Shown here piece after piece: positions 10,073 to 20,381 of a stretch of DNA of 64,000 nucleotides; within the stretch, counting starts at the first letter, position 1; each line of letters begins with the position of its first letter. Both the position numbers and the translations under genes were made by a program. This DNA is from Bacteroides sp. AN502(2024) (GTDB lineage Bacteria; Bacteroidota; Bacteroidia; Bacteroidales; Bacteroidaceae), in the NCBI RefSeq assembly GCF_041227145.1, contig NZ_JBGFSP010000003.1:2232001-2296000 (forward strand). Direction: 5' to 3'. The notes beneath the pieces were generated by a model, which ran no database searches, was not told the origin of the DNA, and saw nothing but the letters and a program-made list of their open reading frames with translations.

Positions 10073-12853
10073 TTAAAAATTAAGTTTGATACCTGCCCAA
10101 TAACTTCTTGTCGACGGATAAGCGATGCCAAGTTGTTCCGGGTCGGCAAAATGGATATTGTCTAATGAGAACAGATTGGTGCCTTGTACGAATACTTTCA
10201 GGTCGGCAAAGCGAGTCTGCGATTTCGGGAAAGTGTAAGCTACCAATAGGTTACGCAGTTTCAGGAATGAACCGTCACGGTACCACAGAGAGCTGGCGCG
10301 ATAGTTATTCAAGTTTTCTTGAGTAGTCAGTCTCGGCATGGTTGCATTGGTCTTATTCTCCGGTGTCCAGCTTATTTCTTCATTCAGGAATGTATTTGAA
10401 ATGTTGCCATTGCTTACAAGTGGACTATAAAGCGGACTGTTGAGCAATGAAACAGTGACTCCGGTCATTCCTTGGAAATCGGCGGAAAGCTCCAGTCTCT
10501 TGTATGAGAAGTTCAGATTGAATCCGAAATAGAAGCGTGGAACAGATGAACCGAACATTTTCACAACGTCTTTCTCGTCAATGCGGTTGTCACCGTTCTG
10601 ATCTTTGTATTTCACGTCACCGGGAGCTACGTCCGAGAAGGTTTGTTGCGGACTGTTGTTGATTTCCTGCTGGCTGTTGAAGAAGCCGATAGCTTCCAGG
10701 CCATACATTTGTCCGATACGATTGCCCTTGGTGTACAAGTAGTCATATTCCTGGTATGCCTGATTTACATTGACTACCTCTGTATTCAGATATGACATGC
10801 TAGCGCCAATACCATAATGGAAATCACCGATCTTATCATTCCAACTCAAAGAAGCATCTAGTCCTTTGTATTTATAGATTCCTTCGTTCACCTGACCTAC
10901 TGTGATACCGATAATACCGGAAGTAGAATTGGCACCTGACACAAGTATATCCGAACGTTTTTCGTAGAAACCTTCTACTGTTGCATTCAAACGATTATCA
11001 AAAGCAGCGAGATCAAATCCGAAAGTCGCTTTCTGTGATTTTTCCGCTACCAGGCCGATAACCGGCAGATCGCCTTCACTGCCACCGGAGTGTCCTCCGG
11101 CATTCACTCCGAAGTTATAACCGGCACCGCTGCTGCCATAAGACTGACGCCATAGTTCGTGGCTCAGATTGCCGTCCCATCCGGACAGACCGTAAGAGGC
11201 GCGAATCTTAAAGAGATTGATCGGTGTCACCTTTTCCATAAATGCTTCGTTGGAGACGATCCATGCAGCAGAAACGGCAGGATAGTTCGAGTATTTGTCT
11301 CCGTCGGGCAGGTAAGCTGATCCCGAACGGTTGAATACGGCATTGAGGCTGTAACGGTTGTCGTAAGTATATGTGGCGTTCACCAGCACAGACTGATTCT
11401 TCTGAGAGTTGTTTCTGCCGTTTTTGACAACAGACTGCATATCATAAATCAATGCTCCTCCCACCTGATGTTTGCCAAAAGTGCGGTTATAATCCACCTT
11501 TGCCTGGAAATCGCTGCGTAGCATCAGCCTTTCGAAAGGCTGTGTATGTCCCAGTATTTCGGAGTCTGTACCATAAATAGCAGGAGTTGTCACCAGTGTA
11601 CCATCGCTGGTGATACTTGCATTGCTGTTCATGTAACGATACTCTTTATTGGTGGTTTCATTCATTCCTCCGATATTATCGAAAGAGACGGATGCTTCGG
11701 CTGCCAGTCCTTTGGTCAACGCACTTAAATCCTGACGGATGCTCAGGTCGGCGAGTAGTGTTCCGTATACGTTACGGATGTGTCCGTAGTCTTTCAACAG
11801 AGCTACCGGATTACCGGTTCCGTACACAGAGCTACCTCCATAAATGCCATTCTCATAACGAATGGGGAATGCAGCAGATGGAATGCCATAGATTTTATTG
11901 AAAATAGTGTTGCGTCCATAGCGGGTACCTCTGAATTCTTTCAGTCTGCCCACAATACCGGCTTTCAGCAATGTGCTTTCCGTCACTTTTACGTCCAGAT
12001 TGGTACGTACGGTCAGACGTGTGTCTGTAGGTGTAGTGTCGAAACGTGTATCTTCCGTGTTTTTCTTCAACATGGAGCGATCCCGGTAATAGTCAACTAC
12101 CGTGTAAAAACGGAACTTGTCACTACCTCCGCTGAAAGACATTTTCAGGTTGTGGGTCAATCCTGTGTTGTTCAGCGTTTCATTCCACCAGTCTACATTC
12201 GGATAATCATACGGATAGATTCCTGTCCGGAAAGCATCCAGTTCCTGTGCATTGTAGCGTGCAGGCAGACCGTCTCCGCTTAATGCGGTGTTAAGAGCGT
12301 TCGCATACGTATAGGCATCTGCGAAGTCCGGAGAACGGAATTGGGTATTGACACCGAAATTATAGTCCACATTTACCTTCAGACCATTGCTTGTTCCGCG
12401 TTTAGTCGTAATCAGTACTACTCCATTCGCACCACGCATACCGTAGAGAGCAGCGGCTGCCGCATCTTTCAGAACGTAGCATGATTCGATTTCCATCGAA
12501 GTGATGTCACTGATATCACGTGGGAAACCATCAATTAATACTAGCGGGGCATTTCCGTGTATAGAAAGGGTGGATACGTTATCGGCTGACGAGCCTGTAC
12601 CCTGATATACATTCAGACCTGCCACTTTTCCATACAAAGCTTTGCTGATATCTATGTACGGGGATTTTTCGAATGCGGAAGCATTGACTCCGTTGATAGA
12701 GTAACTGCTGGTCTGGGAAGATACGTTCATCTGGTAGCCGATGCTCAGTGTATCTGCCAGCTGCATTTCCGAAGCAGCTTTCGATGTCTGTGCATTCAGG
12801 GATACCGAACCTCCCAGGAGCAGAGTGATTAATATATAATTTATTTTATTCAT
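10073..12853 (-). CDS. SusC-like TonB-dependent transporter lacking the N-terminal Ig-like domain
   Basis: A 926-residue outer-membrane porter with a signal peptide ending at NAQ. The plug starts almost directly after a short linker (LYGKVAGLNVYQG, then DAAAAALYGMRGANGVVLITTKRG), and the barrel ends in the usual aromatic residue (IKLNF). The carboxypeptidase-D-regulatory-like domain that precedes the plug in most SusC proteins, including the other two here, is absent, so it is clearly shorter than the usual roughly 1000-1150. It is paired with the SusD gene after it. Second importer of the PUL; the substrate may differ in size from that of the first pair. Confidence 0.93.
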   Translation of the reverse strand: MNKINYILITLLLGGSVSLNAQTSKAASEMQLADTLSIGYQMNVSSQTSSYSINGVNASAFEKSPYIDISKALYGKVAGLNVYQGTGSSADNVSTLSIHGNAPLVLIDGFPRDISDITSMEIESCYVLKDAAAAALYGMRGANGVVLITTKRGTSNGLKVNVDYNFGVNTQFRSPDFADAYTYANALNTALSGDGLPARYNAQELDAFRTGIYPYDYPNVDWWNETLNNTGLTHNLKMSFSGGSDKFRFYTVVDYYRDRSMLKKNTEDTRFDTTPTDTRLTVRTNLDVKVTESTLLKAGIVGRLKEFRGTRYGRNTIFNKIYGIPSAAFPIRYENGIYGGSSVYGTGNPVALLKDYGHIRNVYGTLLADLSIRQDLSALTKGLAAEASVSFDNIGGMNETTNKEYRYMNSNASITSDGTLVTTPAIYGTDSEILGHTQPFERLMLRSDFQAKVDYNRTFGKHQVGGALIYDMQSVVKNGRNNSQKNQSVLVNATYTYDNRYSLNAVFNRSGSAYLPDGDKYSNYPAVSAAWIVSNEAFMEKVTPINLFKIRASYGLSGWDGNLSHELWRQSYGSSGAGYNFGVNAGGHSGGSEGDLPVIGLVAEKSQKATFGFDLAAFDNRLNATVEGFYEKRSDILVSGANSTSGIIGITVGQVNEGIYKYKGLDASLSWNDKIGDFHYGIGASMSYLNTEVVNVNQAYQEYDYLYTKGNRIGQMYGLEAIGFFNSQQEINNSPQQTFSDVAPGDVKYKDQNGDNRIDEKDVVKMFGSSVPRFYFGFNLNFSYKRLELSADFQGMTGVTVSLLNSPLYSPLVSNGNISNTFLNEEISWTPENKTNATMPRLTTQENLNNYRASSLWYRDGSFLKLRNLLVAYTFPKSQTRFADLKVFVQGTNLFSLDNIHFADPEQLGIAYPSTRSYWAGIKLNF

Positions 12854-12882
12854 TGTTCAAACGATATTAGTTAACGTGTCAT

Positions 12883-14640
12883 TTACCAGCCCGGGTTTTG
12901 GGTCATTCCATATTGCTTGTTGATTTCCTCCTGAGGAATCGGAGCCAGATACCACTTGGTATCCCAGTTGGTAGCCCAGTAATGGTCTCCCAGTTCAATC
13001 TTCTCGAAGGTGAACTCAGTCGGATTGTTCAGGTCGTTACCCCTGCTTCTGAGTCCGTACAACTTCTTTTTGAAGTCGTTCTGACGGTCTCTGCGAACAA
13101 GGTCGAACCAGCGTACTTCTTCGAATCCTAATTCCAGTGCCCTTTCTCTCAATACAGCTTCCAGGAACTGATCGTGATTCATCGTCTTGGGAAGTTCGGG
13201 CAGGCCTACTCTCTTTCGTACATCGTTTATCATTTTATAAGCTTCGTCGGTAGGGCGTCCGTTGACTTCGTTGAGTACTTCTGCATATCCCAGCATAATC
13301 TCCGCCAGACGGGTGTGTGACCATTGTACCGGACCGCTGCGATCGCTGTTTTCCTGTAGGATATACTTCATGATCAAGAATCCGCTGCCATCTTTGTAGT
13401 CGGCATGATTGATATAAACAGGGGCGGTTGTTCCATTACAATAAGTGTCTCCGGGACAGGCAACGTTTTCATACAGACGCGGATCGCGTGTAGGTACCAT
13501 ATCGCCTTTCGTAAAGAACGGTTGCTTAGAGGGTGACTTCCAGTCGAAATCTGCCGGGAAATCAGTTCCATCTTCCCACGGGAACATATCTACATAGTTC
13601 AATGTAGGGCCACTGTAATAACGTTGGCCGATAAAACTGCTGTGAACGTCGGAGTTATACCCTTGACGCGTAGAGATTAATATTTCTGTTCCGCCACGGT
13701 TGTAGTAGGCCTTACGATAGGCCAAGCGTCTTGCCCGGTGCGTCTCTTCCGCAGGTTGAATCAGTTCATATTCGTGCCGTTTTTGTAATTCCGCGAAGAA
13801 GGCTGCACCTGCTTCGGCGGCGTCTTTCCAGCGTTGGTCGCTGTAATTTCCATAACAGGTATATTCATTTGCTTCCGGATGCCATTGAGTATTGGAATTG
13901 AAAGTCGGACTGGCCGCCCATTGCAGTACCTTGAATTTTAATGCCATCGCTCCTGCCAGGGTCATACGGCCGTCATCTGCTTTCTCGGCTTTCCAAGGCA
14001 GGTTGGAGTTAATGGCTTCGTTGAGCAATCCGACGATTTTCTCTACCGTTTCGGCAAAAGTGATACGGGGGAAATTCATTGTTTCGTTTACGTCTACATA
14101 GTGGTCCAGCCATGTCACACCGCCTACATATCTCAGCATTTCGAAATAGCAGAGGGAGATCAAAACTTTGGCTTCCGCGATCCGTTCACTTTTCTCGCTG
14201 GCTGTCATGTCGGGCACTTTCTCTACGTTCTCGATATATAACCAAGCGTAACGGATGGTGGTCCAGTCGGACTTGCTTCCATAACGGTAAGCAGAATTCT
14301 TTGGGACGTTGTTGGCACTGAGTGCTCCGTTGTAATAGAGCTTGACAGGTCCATCACTGATATTGTCACGGAAACTGTAACATAAGTCTGTGATTGATTC
14401 AAGTATGTTCACACCCAATTTGTAGTCAGAGCCGGTCGGTAGCCCATAAGGTAATCCGGTATATGCTTTGGTCAGCACCTTTTCGGCATTTATTTTCGAA
14501 GAGAACATTTCTTCGGTAGTCGCTCCGGAACTCTCAGGCTGGTCGCCCAGAAATTTATCCCCGAAGCTGATTTCAGAACAGGAGGAGGCTATCAGTACGC
14601 AACCTAATGCTATTCCGAGTCCTTTTATTATTCTATTCAT
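12883..14640 (-). CDS. SusD-like nutrient-binding lipoprotein (first pair)
   Basis: A 585-residue SusD/RagB-family lipoprotein with lipobox ASSC (Cys21), the conserved internal pattern ERALELGFEEVRWFDLVRR and the C-terminal TQNPGW ending. It lies 11 bases after the first SusC gene, as expected for a SusC/D pair. It caps the transporter and binds the oligosaccharide at the cell surface. Confidence 0.95.
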   Translation of the reverse strand: MNRIIKGLGIALGCVLIASSCSEISFGDKFLGDQPESSGATTEEMFSSKINAEKVLTKAYTGLPYGLPTGSDYKLGVNILESITDLCYSFRDNISDGPVKLYYNGALSANNVPKNSAYRYGSKSDWTTIRYAWLYIENVEKVPDMTASEKSERIAEAKVLISLCYFEMLRYVGGVTWLDHYVDVNETMNFPRITFAETVEKIVGLLNEAINSNLPWKAEKADDGRMTLAGAMALKFKVLQWAASPTFNSNTQWHPEANEYTCYGNYSDQRWKDAAEAGAAFFAELQKRHEYELIQPAEETHRARRLAYRKAYYNRGGTEILISTRQGYNSDVHSSFIGQRYYSGPTLNYVDMFPWEDGTDFPADFDWKSPSKQPFFTKGDMVPTRDPRLYENVACPGDTYCNGTTAPVYINHADYKDGSGFLIMKYILQENSDRSGPVQWSHTRLAEIMLGYAEVLNEVNGRPTDEAYKMINDVRKRVGLPELPKTMNHDQFLEAVLRERALELGFEEVRWFDLVRRDRQNDFKKKLYGLRSRGNDLNNPTEFTFEKIELGDHYWATNWDTKWYLAPIPQEEINKQYGMTQNPGW

Positions 14641-14651
14641 ACAGTCGTTTT

Positions 14652-17600
14652 TTAGAAGTTAAGATTTAAACCGAAGCTATATACTTTGATCAGCGGATAA
14701 TCTCCGAATCGGTTAGGATCACTTTCCGGATCAAGATATTTAAGCGGTGAGAAGGTCAGCAGGTTGTAGCCGCTGAAGTTTAATCCGAGTGAGTTGAGCC
14801 CCAGTTTCTTCAGGAATTTCTTTCCGGTGATGGTATAACCGAAGCTCAGGCTCTTCAAGCGGAGATAGGAAGCATCCACCAACCAGAGGGTAGAGGGTTC
14901 GGAATTCCAGCTTTCCGATTCTTCCGACGGACGTGGATAAACAGCTCCCAGTTGGTTTTCCGGAGTCCAGCAACCATCGTAGAAGTAAGTCAGCAAACCA
15001 CGCTTTCCGGCATTCGTATAGGGGATACGGTATTCGATGTCATACATTCTGTTAACGTTCTTGGAACCCACCCATTGCATGGTGAAGTTGAATCCTTTCC
15101 AGTCGAATCCCATGTTCATACCGAAAACGTATTCCGGACGGGTAGCATAACCTGCTACGCTCTTGTCATTACCGTCCACGATATGGTCTCCATTGAGGTC
15201 GGCGTACATGGCGTCACCCGGATATACCTTCTGATAAGGCTGAGGCAGTTCCGGCTTTAAGGTCAGTTCGCCGTCGGCTCCGGTGATGAAGTCGCTGTAC
15301 TGATAGAGACGGATGTAGTTGTATACTCCGGTCTGGCGTCCGGTAGAGCCACCGGTCTGGTTCATATAAGAGAATTGCTTGGGCACTTCGTCCATATAGA
15401 GGATTTTGTTGCGTGCGAAAGAGACGTTGGCATCCACATTATAGGTGAAATCCTTTCCGATCTTATCGCGCCAGCCGAGAGAAACTTCGTAACCGTGGTT
15501 GTCTACCTTACCAATGTTCAGGTTAGGCAGTGCAGTTGCGATGATGCTTGGAGTCGATTCCGGAGAGATCAGAATACCTGTGCGGTGTTCGATAAAGTAG
15601 TCAAAGGTAGCGGACAGGCGGCTGTTGAAGAACTTAAGATCAATACCGTAGTTCTGCTTGTCGGCTGTTTCCCATGTTACTGCCGGGTTACCCATACGTG
15701 AGATGGCTGCTGCCGATTGGGAAATCGGATTGTCCACACCGAAGCTGTAACTGCCCGATGATCCCCATACGGCAGGCATGTACATAAAGCGTGAGTCTAC
15801 TCCCTTGTCGTTACCTACACGTCCCCAGGATGCTCTGAGTTTCAGGTAGTCTACGATTTTCTGGTTTTCCATAAACTTCTCGGCAGTTGCGATCCATCCG
15901 GCAGAGAAGGAAGGGAATACACCGAAACGTGTGCTGCCCGGAGCAAAGTTCTCCGAGCCGTTGTAGCCGACGTTTACGTCGAGCAGATATTTACTTTGAT
16001 AGGCATAAGTAGCACGTCCTACCAATCCTACGTAGTTACGGGGCAGATAAGTGTAGCTGTCCGGATAATAGTTACGCGACTGATTGTAAAGGAACAGACC
16101 GGATATTCTGTGGTCGCCGAATGTACGGTCATAGTTGATACGTCCTTCCAGATACCAGTTCTGTCCGCGTCCGCTGCTTTCCGAGTAAGTGAGCGGAGTA
16201 TCGCTGCCGCTGGGTACATAGATAAGTGATTTATCGTAGTCGGGATCGGTCTGTGACATCGTACCGTTGGTGTCAAAGTATGATTTGTAGTACACAGTCT
16301 GCGCTTCGATGGCGCCTCCCGTACGTACTTTTTCCAGTTTGAATTTATTGTCGTAAGCACCTTTCACGGAAACGCTCAGTCCCGGAGTGATAAAGTCCAG
16401 TTTCTGTGTGATGTCCAAATCCAGATTCAATGTCGTGTCATACGTTTGATTGTAACCTTGTCCGTAGAATACGAACATACCGTCACGCATCACTTCTCCC
16501 AGCGGAACCATATCTTTAGGAATTAGTGTACGTACTCCGTTGATAAATCCCGGTCCGGCAAACGGATGTGACCAGATCTGTGCGATTACCCAAGGATTCT
16601 GGTCTTCTCCTGTACCCGAAACGACGCTGCGCGGTTCCTGTATCTTACCTAAAACACCACCGACACCGAGTTTCATTGAAGTGGTCTTGGTCAGATTGGC
16701 ATCGATATTGGCGCGGTAGTTATAGCGGTTGTAACGATAGTTATTGTCGTACATTTGTCCGGGAAGTTTTTTCAGAAGTCCGTTCTGATAAGTATAACCT
16801 ACTGAGATGAAGTATCGTACATTATCACTACCGCCGGAGACATTTAGGTTGTTCTGGCTTTGAAGATAGATATTATTAAAAATATACTTCTTCCAGTCCA
16901 TACTGGGATACATGATGGGGTCTGAGCCGGTGCGATAGGCTTCTACCTGTTCCGGAGTGAAGTATAACTTAGGATTCGTAACGTGGTCCATCTCCTGCTT
17001 CATATTCCAGAAGCGTGCGAACTCGTAACTTCCGGTCTGCTCTACCAGTGAGATGGGTTGTTGCAGACCCAGTTTGGTGCTGGCGGAAATCTGCGTTTTG
17101 CCTGCTTTACCTCTTCGGGTGGTGATCAATACAACGCCATTAGCACCTCTTACTCCGAATACAGCGGTGGAAGAGGCGTCTTTCAATACTGAAATACTTT
17201 CGATTTCGTTCGGGTCGATTTGTGAAAACTCACGTTCTATTCCGTCTACTAAAACCAGGGGCTTGGATTGTGAATCATTTAATGAACCGACGCCACGTAC
17301 GTAGATGGCAGCAGCATCTTTACCTGGTTGTCCGGTAGTCTGTACGGAAGATACACCCGGCAATGATCCTGCGAGGAGGTTCGTGATACTTGTTGCCGGA
17401 GATTTGATCAGCTCTTTGTTGTCGATGGAGGAGACGGCACTGGTAAGCATGCGCTTGTCCTGATTACCGTAGGCGATAGCTACAACTTCCACTTCACCGA
17501 GGTTCTGTGCATCTTCTTTTAAGGAAACATTGATGATTGTTCTGTCTCCGACCACGATTTCCTGGGTTGCATACCCGATAAAGGAAATGTTCAATACGGA

Positions 17601-17825
17601 TTTTTTGCTTGGGACGACGATCGTAAAGTTACCGTCAAAGTCTGTGATTGTCCCAATACTCGTGCCTTTCACAGTCACATTAGCTCCGGGAATGCCTTCT
17701 TTGAGTGTTTCATCCGTTACTCTACCCTTAATTGTGATACCTTCCGGGGGCAAGGCATACATCAACGGTATGAATAAAAGAAACGTAACAAAAAAGCAGA
17801 ATCTTAAATTGAGCGCGTTTCTCAT
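14652..17825 (-). CDS. SusC-like TonB-dependent transporter (first pair)
   Basis: A 1057-residue outer-membrane porter. Order: signal peptide (to about residue 25), carboxypeptidase-D-regulatory-like domain (about 30-110, GRVTDETLKEGIPGANV), TonB-box-like stretch (VEVVAIAYG), plug (about 120-235, with the conserved DASSTAVFGVRGANGVVLITT), then a 22-strand barrel ending LNLNF. There is no STN domain, which fits control by the HTCS at the left edge rather than by a sigma/anti-sigma pair. First gene of the eight-gene minus-strand operon. Confidence 0.96.
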   Translation of the reverse strand: MRNALNLRFCFFVTFLLFIPLMYALPPEGITIKGRVTDETLKEGIPGANVTVKGTSIGTITDFDGNFTIVVPSKKSVLNISFIGYATQEIVVGDRTIINVSLKEDAQNLGEVEVVAIAYGNQDKRMLTSAVSSIDNKELIKSPATSITNLLAGSLPGVSSVQTTGQPGKDAAAIYVRGVGSLNDSQSKPLVLVDGIEREFSQIDPNEIESISVLKDASSTAVFGVRGANGVVLITTRRGKAGKTQISASTKLGLQQPISLVEQTGSYEFARFWNMKQEMDHVTNPKLYFTPEQVEAYRTGSDPIMYPSMDWKKYIFNNIYLQSQNNLNVSGGSDNVRYFISVGYTYQNGLLKKLPGQMYDNNYRYNRYNYRANIDANLTKTTSMKLGVGGVLGKIQEPRSVVSGTGEDQNPWVIAQIWSHPFAGPGFINGVRTLIPKDMVPLGEVMRDGMFVFYGQGYNQTYDTTLNLDLDITQKLDFITPGLSVSVKGAYDNKFKLEKVRTGGAIEAQTVYYKSYFDTNGTMSQTDPDYDKSLIYVPSGSDTPLTYSESSGRGQNWYLEGRINYDRTFGDHRISGLFLYNQSRNYYPDSYTYLPRNYVGLVGRATYAYQSKYLLDVNVGYNGSENFAPGSTRFGVFPSFSAGWIATAEKFMENQKIVDYLKLRASWGRVGNDKGVDSRFMYMPAVWGSSGSYSFGVDNPISQSAAAISRMGNPAVTWETADKQNYGIDLKFFNSRLSATFDYFIEHRTGILISPESTPSIIATALPNLNIGKVDNHGYEVSLGWRDKIGKDFTYNVDANVSFARNKILYMDEVPKQFSYMNQTGGSTGRQTGVYNYIRLYQYSDFITGADGELTLKPELPQPYQKVYPGDAMYADLNGDHIVDGNDKSVAGYATRPEYVFGMNMGFDWKGFNFTMQWVGSKNVNRMYDIEYRIPYTNAGKRGLLTYFYDGCWTPENQLGAVYPRPSEESESWNSEPSTLWLVDASYLRLKSLSFGYTITGKKFLKKLGLNSLGLNFSGYNLLTFSPLKYLDPESDPNRFGDYPLIKVYSFGLNLNF

Positions 17826-18650
17826 ACTGTTTAATTTAATTAATAATGAAAGATGAATAATATGTTAAACTAATAATCTGCTTGATTTAAAGTAAGGTCA
17901 ACACTTGATGTATTTGTTGGCTTTTAACAATGTTGCAAAGTTAGATGAGGTGTGGAAAACGGATGTGCAATATTCTCCAAATAAGGTGCACAAATAGCTA
18001 TAAAACGGTTTGTGAGAGGGTGTACAGCCATTTATCTGAAATTGTTGGTAGGTAAGGAGGAAACGATTGGCAGAGTTAAATAGGCACTATTTTACTTTCC
18101 CCTAACGGGGTGAAAAGTATATAAGTATCTGCAACAATGCAACACTGCAACAATGTTACTGTATTTTATTGGTAAACAAATAGTTATAGTGTTGTAGATA
18201 GCTGTTGCAGATGGTAGTAGATGCCCTTTATCTGCAACAGGGTATAAACAACAAATATTACTTTGTAAATGCTTTATCCTATATATGATATGTAGGTTGC
18301 CTACATCGAAACGTCAGTTCCAAGGCTGGAAATTCCAGTTTCCCCATATGGAAACGCCAATTTCTATATAGGGATACTCCAGTTTCTCTGTATGGACTGA
18401 CTGTGACATAAACGTAGATATAAACTTTTCTCTAATGAGAAAGCTTTCCTAAACTGCATGATGTATGTTGCAGATAAAGAGTATCTGCAACCATCTGAAA
18501 CAGGTATCTGCAACGTCATAACGATCTATTTACTAATAACATACATCGATATTGTTGCAGCGTTGCAGATACTTGCACACTTTTCAACTTTATTGTTATG
18601 AGAAAATCGCACGAATCAACTCAATATAACTTTGAGTAATTGACGTTAAT
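17826..18650. repeat. 825-base gene-free region with iterated TATCTGCAAC words
   Basis: Apart from the SusC promoter near 17940 I see no gene. TATCTGCAAC or its complement GTTGCAGATA (exact or near) occurs at 18126, 18191, 18204, 18229, 18467, 18482, 18505 and 18562. The copies at 18467-18476 and 18482-18491 form a perfect inverted repeat with a 5-base spacer. A second block (18313-18395) repeats TTCCAGTTTC-like words and includes the palindrome GTTTCC-CCATAT-GGAAAC. Function unknown. Confidence 0.6.
17936..17970 (-). promoter_or_regulatory. Candidate promoter of the GH16/GH18 PUL operon
   Basis: On the minus strand TAACTTTG (17943 to 17936) matches the Bacteroides -7 box TAnnTTTG. The best -33-like element is only TTGC at 17970-17967, 23 bases upstream, so the -33 is weak, as is usual for activator-dependent SusC promoters. 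The predicted start would leave a leader of about 100 bases before the SusC ATG. Confidence 0.5.
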
Positions 18651-20363
18651 TTAGAACCGGAAACTCAATCCTCCCAAGAAATTGACTCCTTCTGTAGGAT
18701 AGCCCCAATAATATTGATATTTCTTATTCAGCAGGTTATGTGCTTGCGCATAAACGGATACTCCTTTGAATATATTACAGCTGGCTCTGATATGCAAATC
18801 ATTAATTGCGGTCATTTTTGCATATTCTTTCACTTCTTTGCGGCCGACATAATCATAACCCAGATTGATGTTAAGAGCGGAGATCGGATGAACGCGTACA
18901 TTGAAAGACATTTCACTGACCGGTTTCACAGCCAACAGATATTTCTCTGTTTGGCTGTCCCAATTACGGTAAGTATATTTAGCTGATATTCCGAGGATAT
19001 CTTTGTAATCGTAACTGATTTCACCGCCAAGATAGAGATTATTTGTATTATCTTGAGCAAAAGAAAGATAAGATATATTACCTGGGTCGAAACCTAAATA
19101 GGATAAGTCGTTCTTTAGATTCTGATAACCACCGAACACGTTGAACCAGAGTCCCGGATAAGGGCTTGCTTTGAATCCGATACTACCGTTGATTTGTTCG
19201 TAAGTATCATAAGGACGTTGTACGTATCCCAAAGTAGCAGTGGTATTTGCCTCCGGCAGTTCACCGTAAGGACAGATACTTTCTAATCTGCGGAAATCAT
19301 TCAGTTGCTTACCGCCAGTTGCTTTGGCATAAACAATGTAGCTGTCAGAAAAGATATACTGTGCAGTAATATCGGGTGAGATACGGAAAGACTTGTCAAA
19401 TCCGAAAGATAAATCTACATTGGCTCCGATATGTAACTTCCAGTCATCATTATCCAGTTCATAATATGGATTTAAAAGAAGTGTGGTGTAGTTCTTGAAA
19501 TATTCATCTTCGGTAGCAACATCCTTTGTATATCCGCTGTAGAGAAGATTGTTCATTTCCAAAGCGATAGTTATCGATTGTTGGTCACCGATAGCTCCCG
19601 TGACATCACCTTTGGTACGTATGATTGTCTCCCTGATACCTGTATTGGCTTCAGATTCGTTGAACATGTTATGCTGACGTTCATACATCAACAGATTGGT
19701 TTCTGCATGGAAACGCAACGGAGCAGTTTCGTCAATGTGGTGAATTCCGGCATGGAAATCTCCGGATGTGAATTTCTGCTTGCTGTTTACGCTTTTCGGT
19801 TGGAAGTTGAAGTTGCTCAATCCGAAGTTCCCGGCAATATTTAAATCGAATTGATCGAATTGATGCGTATAATCCACATTAGCACGTGTGCGGTAGTAGA
19901 AAGCGTTCCATTTCTCTCCATCTGTGAAGGGAAGAGTTAGCTTACCATCCATTCCATCCATTTGGAAACGAACATTCAGCTTATCTTTCTTCGACAGGCG
20001 GAATAGATAATTACCCAGAACATCTAAATTGCCATAATTACCATATCCGGCACGTACATATCCCGGGGGAGTGCCGGGTTGAACTTCTTTGCCGGTATAG
20101 GGGCGCATCAGGCCTGCCGGAACGGAAGTGGCCGGAAAGAATGTGGTAGCATACTCTACCTCTTTCTTGCTCACTGTCGGTTCTTCTACTTTAGGCAGGA
20201 CGTTTATTTTCGAAGCGTCCATAATGTCCGGGTTATATTCTTGTTCCACAACGACTGTGCGGGTCATTGTGGTATCTTTCGGTTGGGTGGTTTGGGCTTG
20301 AAGGGAGGATGGCATTGAGATTGCCAATGCGAGTCCTCCTATTATATAATGAGATCGTTTCAT
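18651..20363 (-). CDS. TonB-receptor-like outer-membrane beta-barrel without a plug
   Basis: A 570-residue protein with a signal peptide (cleavage after LQAQ) and a C-terminal barrel of TonB-dependent-receptor type (AQAHNLLNKKYQYYWGYP, ending FLGGLSFRF). About 80 residues separate the signal from the barrel and contain RTVVVEQEYNP, which resembles a TonB box, but no plug domain can be recognised. It follows the TPR gene by 18 bases, so the two are probably one operon and one envelope complex. Precise function unknown. Confidence 0.85.
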   Translation of the reverse strand: MKRSHYIIGGLALAISMPSSLQAQTTQPKDTTMTRTVVVEQEYNPDIMDASKINVLPKVEEPTVSKKEVEYATTFFPATSVPAGLMRPYTGKEVQPGTPPGYVRAGYGNYGNLDVLGNYLFRLSKKDKLNVRFQMDGMDGKLTLPFTDGEKWNAFYYRTRANVDYTHQFDQFDLNIAGNFGLSNFNFQPKSVNSKQKFTSGDFHAGIHHIDETAPLRFHAETNLLMYERQHNMFNESEANTGIRETIIRTKGDVTGAIGDQQSITIALEMNNLLYSGYTKDVATEDEYFKNYTTLLLNPYYELDNDDWKLHIGANVDLSFGFDKSFRISPDITAQYIFSDSYIVYAKATGGKQLNDFRRLESICPYGELPEANTTATLGYVQRPYDTYEQINGSIGFKASPYPGLWFNVFGGYQNLKNDLSYLGFDPGNISYLSFAQDNTNNLYLGGEISYDYKDILGISAKYTYRNWDSQTEKYLLAVKPVSEMSFNVRVHPISALNINLGYDYVGRKEVKEYAKMTAINDLHIRASCNIFKGVSVYAQAHNLLNKKYQYYWGYPTEGVNFLGGLSFRF

Positions 20364-20381
20364 ACTGTTTTTTTTTAATTC

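Noticed and set aside
18120..18572. Possible CRISPR array
   Set aside because: The repeated unit is only about 10 bases, appears in both orientations with irregular spacing, and no cas genes are present.
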